Shown: piece by piece, positions 46,824-57,957 of the stretch | How the letters are laid out: each line of letters starts with the position of its first letter | Position numbering within the stretch: the stretch's first letter is position 1 | DNA from: Microbotryomycetes sp. JL201 | Taxonomy: Eukaryota > Basidiomycota > Microbotryomycetes | Direction: 5' to 3' | DNA length: 64,000 bases | Assembly (NCBI GenBank): GCA_033819885.1 | Contig: JAQYUZ010000032.1 | Span: forward strand, 62,001 to 126,000 | Translations under genes and position numbers: made by a program | Notes under the pieces: generated by a model | Seen by the model: the letters and a program-made list of their open reading frames with translations, nothing else | The model's database searches: none | What the model was told of the DNA's origin: nothing

Positions 46824-48321
46824 TCACTGTTTGATGACAGAAATCTGCCCGGCCATGGTGCGTTGAGTGCGGCAGCCGCTTACGGACGTTGTCATCGGCA
46901 ACCCATGAGCGTCGACAGCGCGGTTGGCGGCAAATTCGGTTCGTGCGTTGACTAGAACGCAATCATGAGCTTATCCGCTGGGCAATTAGCATTGAGCTTA
47001 CGAGATACCAGAACAGAATTAAAGTACTATGAGAAGCGGAGCATTGTCACCTACTCAGTCCTGCAGCGCCAGAGCGGACCGAAGCTGACTAGTTTGGGCA
47101 ACGCAAAGTTGGGAATTACATGCCATCCCTCGTTGGGTTTCTTCAGGAACAGAACAGCGTCGATGATAGCGACAATCATGGTCAAACCGTTAGTCTCTGC
47201 AAGACACACCTAGAATGAGCATGCTTGTACAAGCTGTCCACTTTGAAACTCACCAATCGTATTGCGCAAGATGCGATCGATCAGCGTGTTGATGCGACAG
47301 TGATCGCTATCGACCGCTCGGCGTAGGTAGTAGACACTGGCAGACAAAAAATCTCAGCCCGCTCTCGAAGCCGATCGGCCCCGGGTTTGAACTCACAGCG
47401 ACGCCGTGATCAAGACGTCGGCGGCGCTATCGGATGGTCAGTTCCTTTTCCAGAAGCCTCAGACTTCAAAGGACTCACGCGGCAGTCAAGAGCCAGATAG
47501 CGACACTGAATGCCAGAGCTTTGTCAAGCCTCACTCCACAATTTTCCTAACCAGCGCTCAGGCTTACCCATAAGTCCACTGGCCGAATCGAGCGAACTCG
47601 CGATTGAGTACATAGATCATGGCAGTACCACCCACGGCGAAGCCTGCCGGACGTAGTTCGTCGCTGACATTAGCTTTGAAAGACTGAAAGTACAGCTCTT
47701 ACCAAATGACACCAAGCTGAGGGTGACAATGATCGCAGGGATCAGGAATTGACGTTTTGATACGATAAAGACACGGTAGGCAACTAGCTTGCCCGGGACG
47801 TCAGCGCACCAAAGGCTTGGACGATTTGCTTAGCGTGGGGCTTACAAAACATTTGGCACACGACTGTCACGATGCCAACGAGAGCCGGGTCGATGGCAAA
47901 CGACCAAGGAGCCTTCACCAAATACGACGGGTCCCCGTAATGAGTGACGGTCCAAAGATAGATCGTCACGCAGCAGATGATGGAGTGAAAGTTGTCAAGC
48001 ACGAAGAGGAATATGACCATCCACTTCCAAGTGCGTTTCTCTCCACGGTCGCGACCAAAATTGAGCCAGTCTGTGAAGCGGAGAACCGAGATCAGTCGCA
48101 ATGGGACATTCAGGCAACGACAGCTTACACAAAGCGGTCTGCAAACTAGTCAAGCCTCCCAAATAGACCGAGATAAACGTTGCAATCAGCTGGAGGCACG
48201 AAAAGACCCATGCCGTCAGCTGTCGCTTGTGGAGCTCGGCTGCAATTTCGCTTCTTGAGCGTTCTGCATTGCCTTGCAAGCTTACAAAGGCGCCCACGAG
48301 CGATTCGATAGGACCTGGCAT
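46824..48321 (-). CDS. Multi-pass membrane protein, DUF6534-like, copy B
   Basis: Tandem paralogue of the gene at 44597-46345. The start at 48321 (MPGPIESLVGAFVSL) precedes KRQLTAWVFSCLQLIATFISVYLGGLTSL. Then FTDWLNFGRDRGEKRTWKWMVIFLFVLDNFHSIICC, TIYLWTVTHYGDPSYLVKAPW, AYRVFIVSKRQFLIPAIIV and further short exons follow. The C-terminus is MAGQISVIKQ, matching AGQVTVTKQ of copy A. Over the KRTWKWM-to-CQMFC exon the two proteins are well over half identical by eye, so the duplication is clear but not very recent. No function can be assigned; the family is thought to be membrane receptors or sensors, unproven. Confidence 0.62.
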
Positions 48322-48653
48322 GTTTGTTCAAGCTAAAGCAGCCGGTATGAGCCCAAGTCTGATCAGAAGAGCTACACGAATTTTTGGGGAGGTCCGTGCG
48401 CAACATCGCACCAGAATGCGTCGCACAGAGGCTCGTACAGCCACTCACAGGCGCTCTGTAAGGAGTTCAATTGTTCAAGAGCTGGATTTGAGCGAGGTGC
48501 TGGGGTACGGGCACGGCGGGATGGCGGTGGCACGAGTTCAAGCTGAGGCGATCCGCGAATTGCGCAGCAACTTGCGCGACTGGTTTTCACGATTAGGTCC
48601 AAAACGCTGTCAAAACATCTATGCACACACTACGCAATGGGATCACGTGTCTC
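48322..48653. other. Intergenic between DUF6534-like copy B and crtI
   Basis: 332 bp with no gene recognised; upstream of copy B and downstream of crtI. Confidence 0.3.
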
Positions 48654-50834
48654 TCACGTCTTGACTGACATGGCAAACAGCCCGACGCACAAAGCTGTCA
48701 GCAGACTGAAAAGTTGCAGCAAGTCGCTCGTAGACCACGCGTGCCGCTTGATATCAAGCTGCTTCGTCTTCTGGCGCTGCTGCAAGCTCGCCCTTTCCAC
48801 GTCAGACCATGGTGCTGGCATCTTGAAATCGTCAAGAATTTGCTCAGATGTGATGCGACCTCCGGCGAGGCAGATAGGTACACTGAAGGTCAGAAAGTGT
48901 CGACGAGTCAGATTCAATAGAACTTGCTTTGCGAGCAAGAGGCGTACCCAGTACCAGGGTGCGTAGATGCGCCGACAAAGTAAGCCCGCGAAACAGATGG
49001 ATGCCTCGTTTTCGGCCTGAAAGCTAGCACATTACTGGAACAACCACGAGAGTCAGCCAAGAGAGCATCGTTCTCGGTCGATAGCTACTCACAAAAAACT
49101 GTGCGACAGACCGAGAATAGAACCCCTGTGCAAGTTGTACGTGTCTCGCCAGGTGATGGGCGTGTTGATCTGCTCATCGATAATGTGAGACTCAAAGTCT
49201 GGGAGATCGAGCTGCTTTGATATCCGGTCAATAACGAGTTGGCGTGCAGACTTGACGATCGCGTTCCAGTTGCTCGACGACGGCAGCTTGTCCGAAATGT
49301 CTGAGAGCAAAAGTTGCATCAGCAGTGTCACCACTCTAGCGCAGCTAATGCTCACGTCCAACAGGCACCAGCACTATAACGGCGTCTTTGCCTTCTGGTG
49401 CAGCCCTGCGGTGCATGGAAAGTGTTAGCCGGGTCACGCTTTTTTGAGTCGCAGACTTGCGTCGGATCGACATGTGTCGGCTTGTTGACGTAGAATGAAG
49501 GCTCTTTCGGAATCGAATGTTCTCTGAAGATTGAATCAAAAGATCTTCGACCCAGCTCGTCAGCTTGTACAACTGTTTCTGCCGGGCGAGACATGACTCA
49601 CTCGCGATACTCGTCGGCGAGAAAGATGGTATGGCTTCCCAGCTCTGGAACGATCCTAGCGGAAGAGTCAGTTGGTTGTTGCGCCAGCACGCGTAGGCCC
49701 TCACTTGTCCATCGACCAATAGAACGAGATAGACGAGCAGCTGACTGGTTTGTTGGCAAGTCTCTTGGCGTACGATGTTGGCTCAAACAAGTTGTTCAAA
49801 CTCCAAATCAAGTCGGCATTGATGACGACAATGTCGGCCGTGAGCTCTTCGCCGTTGCCAAGCACCACGCCTTTAGCTGTTTTGCCATCCTCCGACAGCA
49901 GTACACGTTGAACGGACGTCGACATGCGGAATTTTGCACCTTTGCGTTCTGCTACTTTGGCGAGAGCGGCGAGCACGGTCTGAAAGCCGCCGAGAGGGTA
50001 CCAGATGCCTTCTGCTAGCTCGGTGTATTGTAGCAACGAGTAGGTCGCGAGAGCGTCGAATGGCGACATTCCCTGCAACTTGCATGTCAGCGCGATTGGA
50101 TGACGTGGCCTGTTTCTGGAACAACTTGCCAAGTACATTGCCGCAAACGTAAACGCTCTTCGCAGGCGGTCTGTTTGGAAGTACCGAGACGCACGAGAAT
50201 ACTGTAGGTGGTTGAAGTAAGCGTGAAGCCATTTGCATGTGCAATTCGAGCCTACGATTGACTCGAACGGGTGCAGTGTCAACAAGTCTTTGAGCAGCAC
50301 CGGTCTGAGCATAGAGAGCAAGGACGTAAAGTTCTTGTGCAACACGTGCACGTAGCTCAGCTCGTAATGCACGTGAGCCTCTCTCAAGAACTCGAGGTAC
50401 CTGCAGACAGATCTCTTCAGCATTTTGTTATCGAAGCCCCCCGCGGATTGGCGTTTGGCGACGGACCTGGCAAAGCCTTGTTCACCCTCAAACCGCTCGA
50501 CTTCCTTCTTCATCGTAGCTAGATCAGAACTTAATTGAATGCGCTCCGAGTCGCCAAAGAAGACGTGGTAATTTGGGTCGCATCGAACGAGCTCGATTCC
50601 CTCGTCCTGCATCGACGTGCCCACGTCTGTGAACGCTTGTTCAAACAATCGAGGCAAGAGCAGCAGAGATGGGCCGACATCGAACCTGTAGCCCTTGTTG
50701 GTGTGCAAGAGCGAGCATCGACCGCCAACTTCAGCGTGCTGCTCGACGACAGTCACGTCAAACCCAGCGTGAGCGAGGCGACATGCTGCAGACACGCCAC
50801 CTGCACCTGCGCCGACAACGATCGCACTGGGCAT
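48654..50834 (-). CDS. crtI: Phytoene desaturase (CrtI type)
   Basis: FAD-dependent desaturase introducing double bonds into phytoene towards lycopene, membrane-associated. The start at 50834 reads MPSAIVVGAGAGGVSAACRLAHAGFDVTVVEQHAEVGGRC, the Rossmann dinucleotide fold. Exon 1 runs to SISFYWSMDK. Short exons then give IVPELGSHTIFLADEYR, SFDSIFREHSIPKEPSFYVNKPTHVDPT, AAPEGKDAVIVLVPVG, the long block ending INTPITWRDTYNLHRGSILGLSHSF, and LCFRPKTRHPSVSRAYFVGASTHPGTGVPLVL, the carotenoid-desaturase signature. The C-terminus has a hydrophobic helix (LLQLFSLLTALCVGLFAMSV). Fungal Al-1/CarB enzymes have this layout. A TCACGTGA octamer lies 77 bp upstream. Confidence 0.93.
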
Positions 50835-51160
50835 GACGGTCGACGGGCGCGAGACGCTCGAGGCCGAACTGAAACGTGAAAACCAAACGGCGATCGCGAT
50901 CGGCGCAGCGTCACGTGACTTTACCCCTTGGTAACATAACCTTGGAACAGACGTAAAATGGTGATGGATGCATTAACAGATTCATAGTGAGCGGAAAAGC
51001 TACAACTTGAAATCACTAAACGGGGGAAATTAAAGGGTTTTTTAAACGGCAAAACGTAGAGAAAGAGACAAGTCCCTTTTGCTGCACGGTCAAACAGACC
51101 TTCCAGGAAGACGGAGCCAGGTAAAAAGAGGGAGGATGTGGGTGCGTGAGAAAGGCGGGT
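50835..51160. promoter_or_regulatory. Promoter of crtI, 3' end of opsin gene
   Basis: 326 bp. A TCACGTGA palindrome is at 50911-50918 and GCGATCGCGATCG is just beside it. The first holds an E-box; GATC repeats recall light-responsive elements bound by White collar-type GATA factors, which is only inference. Confidence 0.4.
50911..50918. promoter_or_regulatory. TCACGTGA palindrome upstream of crtI
   Basis: Perfect octamer 77 bp before the crtI start (minus strand). E-box-type core; role inferred. Confidence 0.3.
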
Positions 51161-52493
51161 CTATGCGACTTGGCCGGCGACGGGCTTGCGGCTGCCGCTG
51201 GCGAGGTGGTTCTCGTGGTCGACGGCAGTCGCAGTCGATGCACGGGGCTCACTCGAGCCAGCCAAGTTGGACGACAAGGTGCCGACGGCAGTGTTGTTCC
51301 AGTACCTCTCATCAGCCGTTCGAACCTCGGAGTACTTGCCGGACGTGAAGCCGAAGCGAGCATAATCGAGCTTGTGAATGCTGAAGCAGTGGTAGAAGCA
51401 GAACACTGGCTTGGCGAGCAAGTCCAAAACACCGTAGAAGACCTGTTGAGGGGAGTTTCTGCTTCAGCACGCTGGATGGCCTCCTGAGAACGAAGACGCT
51501 CACCATCTCAGAAGTGGGCGTGATGACGTTGCCACCATCAGCAACACCCCAAGCGATAGGGTACAACAGCCAGAGGCCAGAGAGGATGACAGCAGACGTG
51601 ATGAACTCCTTGTGGTAGGCCGGGCCGAGGCGTGCGGCGGAGGCGCGAGCGGGGACGAGCAAAACCCACCAGATGTCTGCATCGGTTTAGATCAGCGAGT
51701 GCACCACAGCCTGATCATTGAGTTGGGCTTACAGAACTCGGCCGCGCAGCCGAAAGCGTAAAGACCCCACTTGTAGCGCGAAGCGACGAGCGAGCCGATC
51801 AAACCGGTAACAACTGGATAGCGGAAGCTACGTTAGTACATGTCAATATCATAGTACAGGCCCAATGGCTTTGACGGTGAGGTATGGAACCGTCATTGCC
51901 ACAAATGCAGCTGAAACTTACTCATGACCTGCAGGGAACCAAAGTCACGTTAGCGCTGCACTGTTTGTTGAACACCCTTTCAGACTCACCTCGTCCATGA
52001 ACAAAGTTTGGAAAATCTCGCTCAGCGGCAGGCCAGACGCCAAGAGCAACTCGAGAAGGAGCAAAGGAGTGGTGATGACCCAGTCGATGTCTGCAAGATG
52101 ATTGCATGTCAGTCAAGCTTTATCCATGTCATTTGCTTGAATGAGAGTCTTGCAGAAATTGGCCTTACATCGTGCATACCAAATTGAGCGAGTAGGATCG
52201 CGGACACCTTGATCGACCCAGTTTTGGCCGAGAGTGCCACCTCGGATGAATTCGACAGGAATGGCGGCAGCTCCGAGGTCAGAGGCCATGCAGTAGTAAG
52301 CGATGGAAGCCGTGAAACAGATGGCTGCAGCCAGATTGTGGAATGCGCGTTGACCGGCGGGACGGGTGAATCCAAGTGCCAAAAGACCGAATGCGGACAA
52401 GGCTAGGACGGAGAAGCACGCCCAAAGCCAGTATGTGGCATTGTCCGAGATGTCTATGTTTGCGACCGGGGGGTTGATGGTGAGTGACGACAT
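51161..52493 (-). CDS. Microbial-type (type I) rhodopsin
   Basis: Seven-helix retinal protein. The start at 52493 gives MSSLTINPP; ATYWLWACFSVLALSAF is helix A. The splice at YAR|Y restores RYIDWVITTPLLLLEL. By bacteriorhodopsin numbering this has R82, the acceptor D85, T89/T90-P91, and Glu in place of the donor D96. Helix G is VFYGVLDLLAKPVFCFYH with the Schiff-base Lys and the D212 partner four residues before. Upstream, PTSEMV supplies a Glu at the E204 position. The set matches outward proton pumps such as fungal CarO/UmRh1 types. The C-terminus is soluble (TAVGTLSSNLAGSSEP). Lies between crtI and crtYB in the retinal cluster, so its chromophore supply is local. Confidence 0.93.
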
Positions 52494-53228
52494 CTTGGTC
52501 CGCCTTCTAAAGACAGAACGAAAGTCGACATTATGCAATTTTCAGCGGAAGCAGGTGCCAAATAGAAAGATGAGCAATAGAAGATTGGGTAGGAGAAGAG
52601 TGGGCATATGCAAGATCGTTGAGGTGAATCGTGATTTGAGCGTGGGGGGGCGAGCGAGAGCGACGGCAACGAGAAGTTTGGAAACGGTAGCGCAGAGTCA
52701 GCGATTGATAATGGGTGCATTGTGGGCAGACGAGGCAAACTCACGCTCTCTGGAGTTGATCAAGTCGCCTGCTATCACGAAGATGTCACAAGGAGAAGAA
52801 AGAGCAGCGGGCTCGGGAGCTTGCTCGACTCTGGCAGAGGACGTCACTCTCGAGACTTGTCAAGATCTCTGTCGCGCCAGATCCCTGATGATCCAAAGCT
52901 TCGGTCCCGAACGAATGCACTAAATTTAGTGTACCAGGCCGAGAATCCAATGATGCTACTGAAATGCTTTGCAGGCTGTCGGCATCCGCCTTGTGGGGTC
53001 AGACGCAACGACGTCATCCTCAAGCTGGCAACGAAAAATCACCGCCATCGCAACCGAGATCGGACAGGTCAGCTGACTTGATCGCAGCAGGAGGTGATCG
53101 ACATGTAAACAGTTTGTGATCGGAGAATGCAGAATGCGTTGAACATTAATGAGAAAACTCGCCGCACATTGAAATGGGTGAGCGAAACCCTTTCTGGTAG
53201 ATCTATTGCATTACTGGTATCCGAATGA
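52494..53228. promoter_or_regulatory. Opsin promoter region
   Basis: 735 bp, the longest gap in the cluster, upstream of opsin and downstream of crtYB. CAACGACGTCA at 53006-53016 has a CRE-like GACGTCA core that is repeated in the crtYB/cco1 region. Open frames on the plus strand here have no recognised domain. Confidence 0.4.
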
Positions 53229-55301
53229 CTATGCAGCCATGGCCCTCCATACCGTCTTTACCCTGTCCCATGAACTGACACCTGCTCGGCCGGAAATGTC
53301 ATCGTTTGCCATGGCTCTGTCGACAGCGTCAGCAATCGACATGTACAAGTCTGTCGCACTCTTCATGCCGCCTTGAACGTCCCGAGGCAGCATATCAATA
53401 CCTCTTCTGCTACCGCTTGCCAAATGTCGGGCCATTCGGATCAATCTCTTCCGCTCTGCTGTGGCACATTCCAAACCGCTGTCCAAACGTGCAACACTAA
53501 GCGTTGGTAGGTACACTCGTCTTATGTCGTAATCCGATGGCACGTCTCGAGCAATGTTGGTTAATTGCAACGCCTGTCCCATCTTGCGCGCCGCTTCAAT
53601 GACCTCTTGTCGTTGTTGCGAAGACAATAAGCAACCGTAGTGATGCCAAACGAGCTGACAGCACAAGTCCGCGACAGAAGATGCCACGTTTGAAGCGTAC
53701 TTGAGCACGTCTTTATCCTCAGGGAACGCCACTGCATCTGGCGCGAGGTCCTCAAAGGCGGCATCGGTTTCGAAACCGTCGATGAGCTCGTCAAGAGGCC
53801 CTCTTGAGATGGGCAGTCCGGCCAAAAGGAAAAATGAGGATCGTTGCGCAGGCGGGACTTTGGGAAGCAGAGTTGAAATTTGTTTGCGATCGGGCCGGCT
53901 TTCGCGATCAAATACAAGATTGAGATACCGCCTCAGCAGCTTGATGGCGTCATTTGCATCACAGTCGTTGCTGGGCTCGTCAATCATGTCGTCAACCACT
54001 CGACACCATGCATAAAGTACGAGCAGGTCAAGCTTCAGACGTCCTTCAAATAAGATTGATCCGGCATAGAAGGATTTTGATTTGGCTTGAAGGAGATCAA
54101 CACATTGTGCCAGATCGCCGATTGTCTCGTGTGGCAAATCTCGAGGGTCCATGGTGACCGTTCTGGCCAGCGACGAAATCGTCGGCCTTGCAGCGTTCTC
54201 AGAGACATCATGCACTGCAAGACAGTAGTCGCTGCAGGTCGGATTTAGCATCAATTGGCTAGGACGAAAGCCCGAGACGAACCATGCGACCATGCCGAAC
54301 ACGACGAGCATATTTGTCAAGAGAAAGAAGACAGCCTCTCTGCCAATCAAGCGAATAAGCTGAAGCCGTGAGCGTTGACTCATACGGTTGCTACTTACTC
54401 AATCTCGAGGCCATACAGGGCCAGTCCGAGCTTGGTTCCCTGCTCGATGACCCAAGTACCTCTCCGAAGAGCACAACTGTCGCAAATCCACAGATATACA
54501 GTCGGGATTGCAACGCTGACAGACACGTGCTTCCACAGAGATAGAATATGACTCGATGCGACGGCCCTAAAGAGCGCTTGTCAGCAAGGACTCAATCCAC
54601 TCACATCAACCGCCTTACCAGAGCAAAGCCAAGAAAGGAAAAGACCAGGCGACAATCAAGCACATGTATGTCCACTTGCCGCCATGACTGATGGATTGGA
54701 AAGCATATGCGGCAATCGCAAGCAGCAGCGCTCCTCCAACTAGCCGTATTGTGACCGCTCGGGTTGCTTTTTTGCTGTTTCGAGGGAGATGCAAAGCATG
54801 AATGACTGGCTTTGTAGCGATTGTGTACAAATTTGCTGTGATATATGTCTGGATGAAGAAGAAGAATACTTCCTCCAGTGGGATGTCGAACAGTGTCGGT
54901 CCTATTGTTGAAGAGTCGGGATATGACCAGATCTGCACCGCATTTGGCGTTGGCTCGCGTCTCGACTGATTGGCTGTGTTTCCTCACCTTGTTGCGAATG
55001 AGATACGAGTCCCATGGAATAGTGGATGCAATGGCAATCTGCAAACACCAAAGTTCAACTGGCTTCGCGTCGCGACCAGTGGCATGTCATGCCTCTGCGA
55101 CGTACGACACACAACGCAAACGTCTTGTACACATCACGCCGTGTCCTGAAGCGCCTCCATCCGACCCACAAGCACAGCGCAGGCGGGATTGTCCACCTCA
55201 AGTGCCTGTGCACGTGATCAAGAGCGGGTTAGTGAATGATCAATGCACGTTGGCGTCCTCTCGAAGATAACTTGCACTTGAGCATAATCGGTGCCGCCCA
55301 T
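53229..55301 (-). CDS. crtYB: Bifunctional lycopene cyclase/phytoene synthase
   Basis: Fungal-type fusion making phytoene from geranylgeranyl diphosphate and cyclising lycopene to beta-carotene. The ATG at 55301 gives MGGTDYAQV, and a GC-AG intron (55206-55275) joins it to [13 protein letters not shown]. Cyclase-domain motifs follow: [26 protein letters not shown] (repeat 1), and [15 protein letters not shown] (repeat 2), each in membrane helices. The synthase half has [25 protein letters not shown] (first Asp-rich DxxxD), GYxxG-equivalent around [12 protein letters not shown], and [20 protein letters not shown] (second Asp-rich motif). The end is [12 protein letters not shown]. Both catalytic halves look intact. 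It shares a divergent promoter with the dioxygenase gene. Confidence 0.94.
55206..55275 (-). other. GC-AG intron of crtYB
   Basis: 70-nt intron. The exon before ends CAAGT and the intron starts GCAAGT, a good GC-type donor; the acceptor is GTGCACAG. This join yields YAQVHLRW, aligning with the conserved YYQ(I/V)HL start of fungal CrtYB. No GT donor keeps that frame. Confidence 0.75.
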
Positions 55302-55626
55302 GCAGCGCGCGCGTCGACCGGGTCTGTCTTGATGTTGAACTGCAAAAGTACAAAAGATTCGGAATTGCGGTGAAAATGCTGTGCGAAGATCACATAAGTG
55401 TGACTTCGATTCCGACCTTTTTACATTAATCTTTGTTGAAATACAGTACGGGCGGCGAAATAAGTGCGCGCCGTTGAATCTGTGATCGTCGCAGCGGTCA
55501 ACGACGTCACTGGCGTCAAACTCGAGTTCCGAGGCAAATTCAAGCTAAAATTAATGCGCGCCTGTTCTCCAGAAAGTGACCTTTGAGGATCTCGCACAAG
55601 TCCGAGCCGGCGCGCGCGCGCAAGCA
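55302..55626. promoter_or_regulatory. Divergent promoter crtYB/carotenoid dioxygenase
   Basis: 325 bp with outward-facing genes. CAACGACGTCA at 55499-55509 repeats the 11-mer found at 53006-53016. Two GATC cores lie at about 55386 and 55483. Co-expression of synthesis and cleavage genes through this region is inferred. Confidence 0.45.
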
Positions 55627-57906
55627 ATGACGACCTGCAGGCCGAACGATTCGGGCCCGAGCTCAGCAGCAGTCGACGACCAGTCACAGCTCACGTCTAC
55701 GCCTGTCGTCGACGTCCACGAACCAATACCACACACAGCATCAAATGGTGAAATGGTGAAAGCGAGACACCCGTACCGCACGGGCAACTATGCGCCGGTT
55801 TCGACGGAGCGTACTCTGACGCCATGCGTCTGCGAAGGATCTTTGCCGTCAGAACTCGCAGGAGGGTGAGTCTACATGGCGGCAGCACACCACAGAAGGA
55901 CGAGTGCTCACATGTTGCAACTCATGGAGTAGCATGTACGTCAGAAACGGCGCAAATCCGATTGCAAACGCAGACGATCGGCCGTATCACTGGGTACGCA
56001 CATGGAACGGCCGCCAAGTCCAGGTCTTGAAAACACTGACAGCGGCGTATTCACTCCTTCCAGTTCGATGGCGATGGGATGCTCCAGGGCGTCTACTTCG
56101 TAAAAGTCGGACAAACATGTCAACCGCTCTTTGTCAATCGGCACGTCCTGACAGATGTATTGCTGGCCACACCTCAAGACGCGTCTCTGCCCATCATCCC
56201 ATCAATTTCCACGTTGCTTGGACCGCTGCAGCAGCTTCCGGCCGTCGTGGCTGCAATCACTCGGGCGGTGGCGTTGTCAGCCTTGTCCTACGCATTCAAG
56301 ACGAGACAAGCCGTCCAACGAATATCCGTCGCCAACACTGCCGTCACTTTCCACGATGGAAGAGCTCTTGCGACTTGTGAAAGCGGGCCAATGGCCTGGT
56401 TTCGATTGCCCTCGCTCGAAACAGTTGGATGGTGGGACCTCGGAGACGAGAACGAGCCAGGGTTGAGGGACCGCAATGGACCGCTCGGCTTCATGAAGGA
56501 GTGGACTACCGCGCACGTGAGTAGATCGCCTCGTTCCCGCTTTGCAGCGTCTCACGAACACCTTATTACAGCCGAAACGAGATCCAGAAACGAACGAGCT
56601 CGTCTTGTACCATTCCTTAATGCTGCCACCATACCTAAGCTATTCTGTAGTGCCAGCCCGCGATGCCAAGTATCCGACAAAGCGCATCATCGGCGAGCCC
56701 GTGCCAATTCGTAAGTTTGCACACTCCTTGCTGTTGAGCGCGTCTGACCCAGAACATTGCCATCTCAGCTGGTCCGCGCATGATGCACGATTTTGCCGCT
56801 AGTCACACTCACACTGTCATCATCGATACTCCACTCTCTCTAGACCCTCTCAACCTTGCGCGAGGGATTCCGATCGTGTCGTTTTCTCCGGATGTGCCTG
56901 CCCGATTCGGTATCTTTCCGCGACACGATTCTGCTTCGGTACGCTGGTTCAATGCGCCCAGTTGTGTCATTTTCCATACAGCTTGCGCCTACAACTCGCC
57001 CAGCCAAGATTTCGAAGGTGAACAAGACGTCAACGTCATCTGTTGTCGGTTAAATTCGTCGCGACTCGTTTACGCCGCAGGCAACCTCGCGATGCCTTCA
57101 ACAGAATACAGCACAGACCAAGATACTTGCATGCTGTACTACTACCAGTTCGGTCTCGCTCGGTCAGCCAAATCTGAAGCAAGTCGATCGTTTGCGCTGT
57201 CGACGATCCCGTTCGAATTTCCGACAGTGTCGTTCAAGCATTCGATGAGCGGTCCACATTATGTATACGGCTGCTCAATGAAGCAAGGCTCGTTCAGCGC
57301 GGCTCTAGGGTCGGCAGCAAAGATTGACTGTCTCGTCAAAATCAACGTTGCCTCGCTCGTCAAGCAGGGACTCGCGCGAGGGCTTGGTCCTGAAGACGCC
57401 GTCGATACTCGAACGGTCATCGAGATTTTGGAGCAACAGTCTGACTTGAAGTCTTCGTCGGATGTTTTAGTGTTTCCTCTCCCGCACGGATGGTATGCGC
57501 AAGAGAGTTCGTTCGTGCCGAGGCGCGATGCGGCGTCCGAGGATGACGGGTGGCTGTTGACGTATGTGTTTGACGAGAGTCAGTTGGACGAGCAAGGAGA
57601 GGCTTTGCCGAACGCCAGATCCGAGTTGTGGGTCATTGATGCGAGGACGATGAATAAAGTGGTCGCGAAAGTCAAGTTGCCACAACGCGGTAAGTTTTAC
57701 GACGTGTCTGGAGCACGTTCGGCCTCTGACGCTTATTCGTAATGACAGTCCCGTACGGATTACATGGAAACTGGTTCACCGAAGCCGAGATCAACTCGCA
57801 GCGACCCGTGCCGGCTTCTGGCGTGCGGCGAAAGCCTGAAAAGTCGGACGCCAAATTGACTTGGACGGAGGAGGTTGCGGGATTTTTGATGAAGCTTATT
57901 GCATAA
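55627..57906 (+). CDS. Carotenoid cleavage dioxygenase (retinal-forming type)
   Basis: Fe(II) oxygenase of the RPE65/carotenoid oxygenase family, probably cleaving beta-carotene to retinal. From MTTCRPNDSG, exon 1 ends at LAGG and joins MYVRNGANPIANADDRPYHW, then FDGDGMLQGVYF, the family start. Iron-binding His occur in MMHDFAASHTHTVI, FHTACAYNSP, and GLHGNWFTEAE (last exon), with GPLGFMKEWTTAHPKRDP carrying the first. The protein is about 670 residues, close to Fusarium CarX and Ustilago Cco1. An insertion-like segment RSEASRSFALSTIP is present. Function by cluster context: an opsin and crtYB/crtI are adjacent, so a retinal product is likely, not proved. Confidence 0.9.
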
Positions 57907-57957
57907 TCTTTAGAGCATCAGCTGTGTGTGAATACCGTTTGAGGTCAACAATACGTT

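Noticed and set aside
48372-48626. 84-residue minus-strand frame downstream of crtI
   Set aside because: No domain, Pro/Arg-rich and placed in the short gap before DUF6534-like copy B; most likely chance.
52366-52923. 185-residue plus-strand open frame over the opsin start
   Set aside because: Antisense to the opsin first exon with no domain; explained by codon bias of the real gene.
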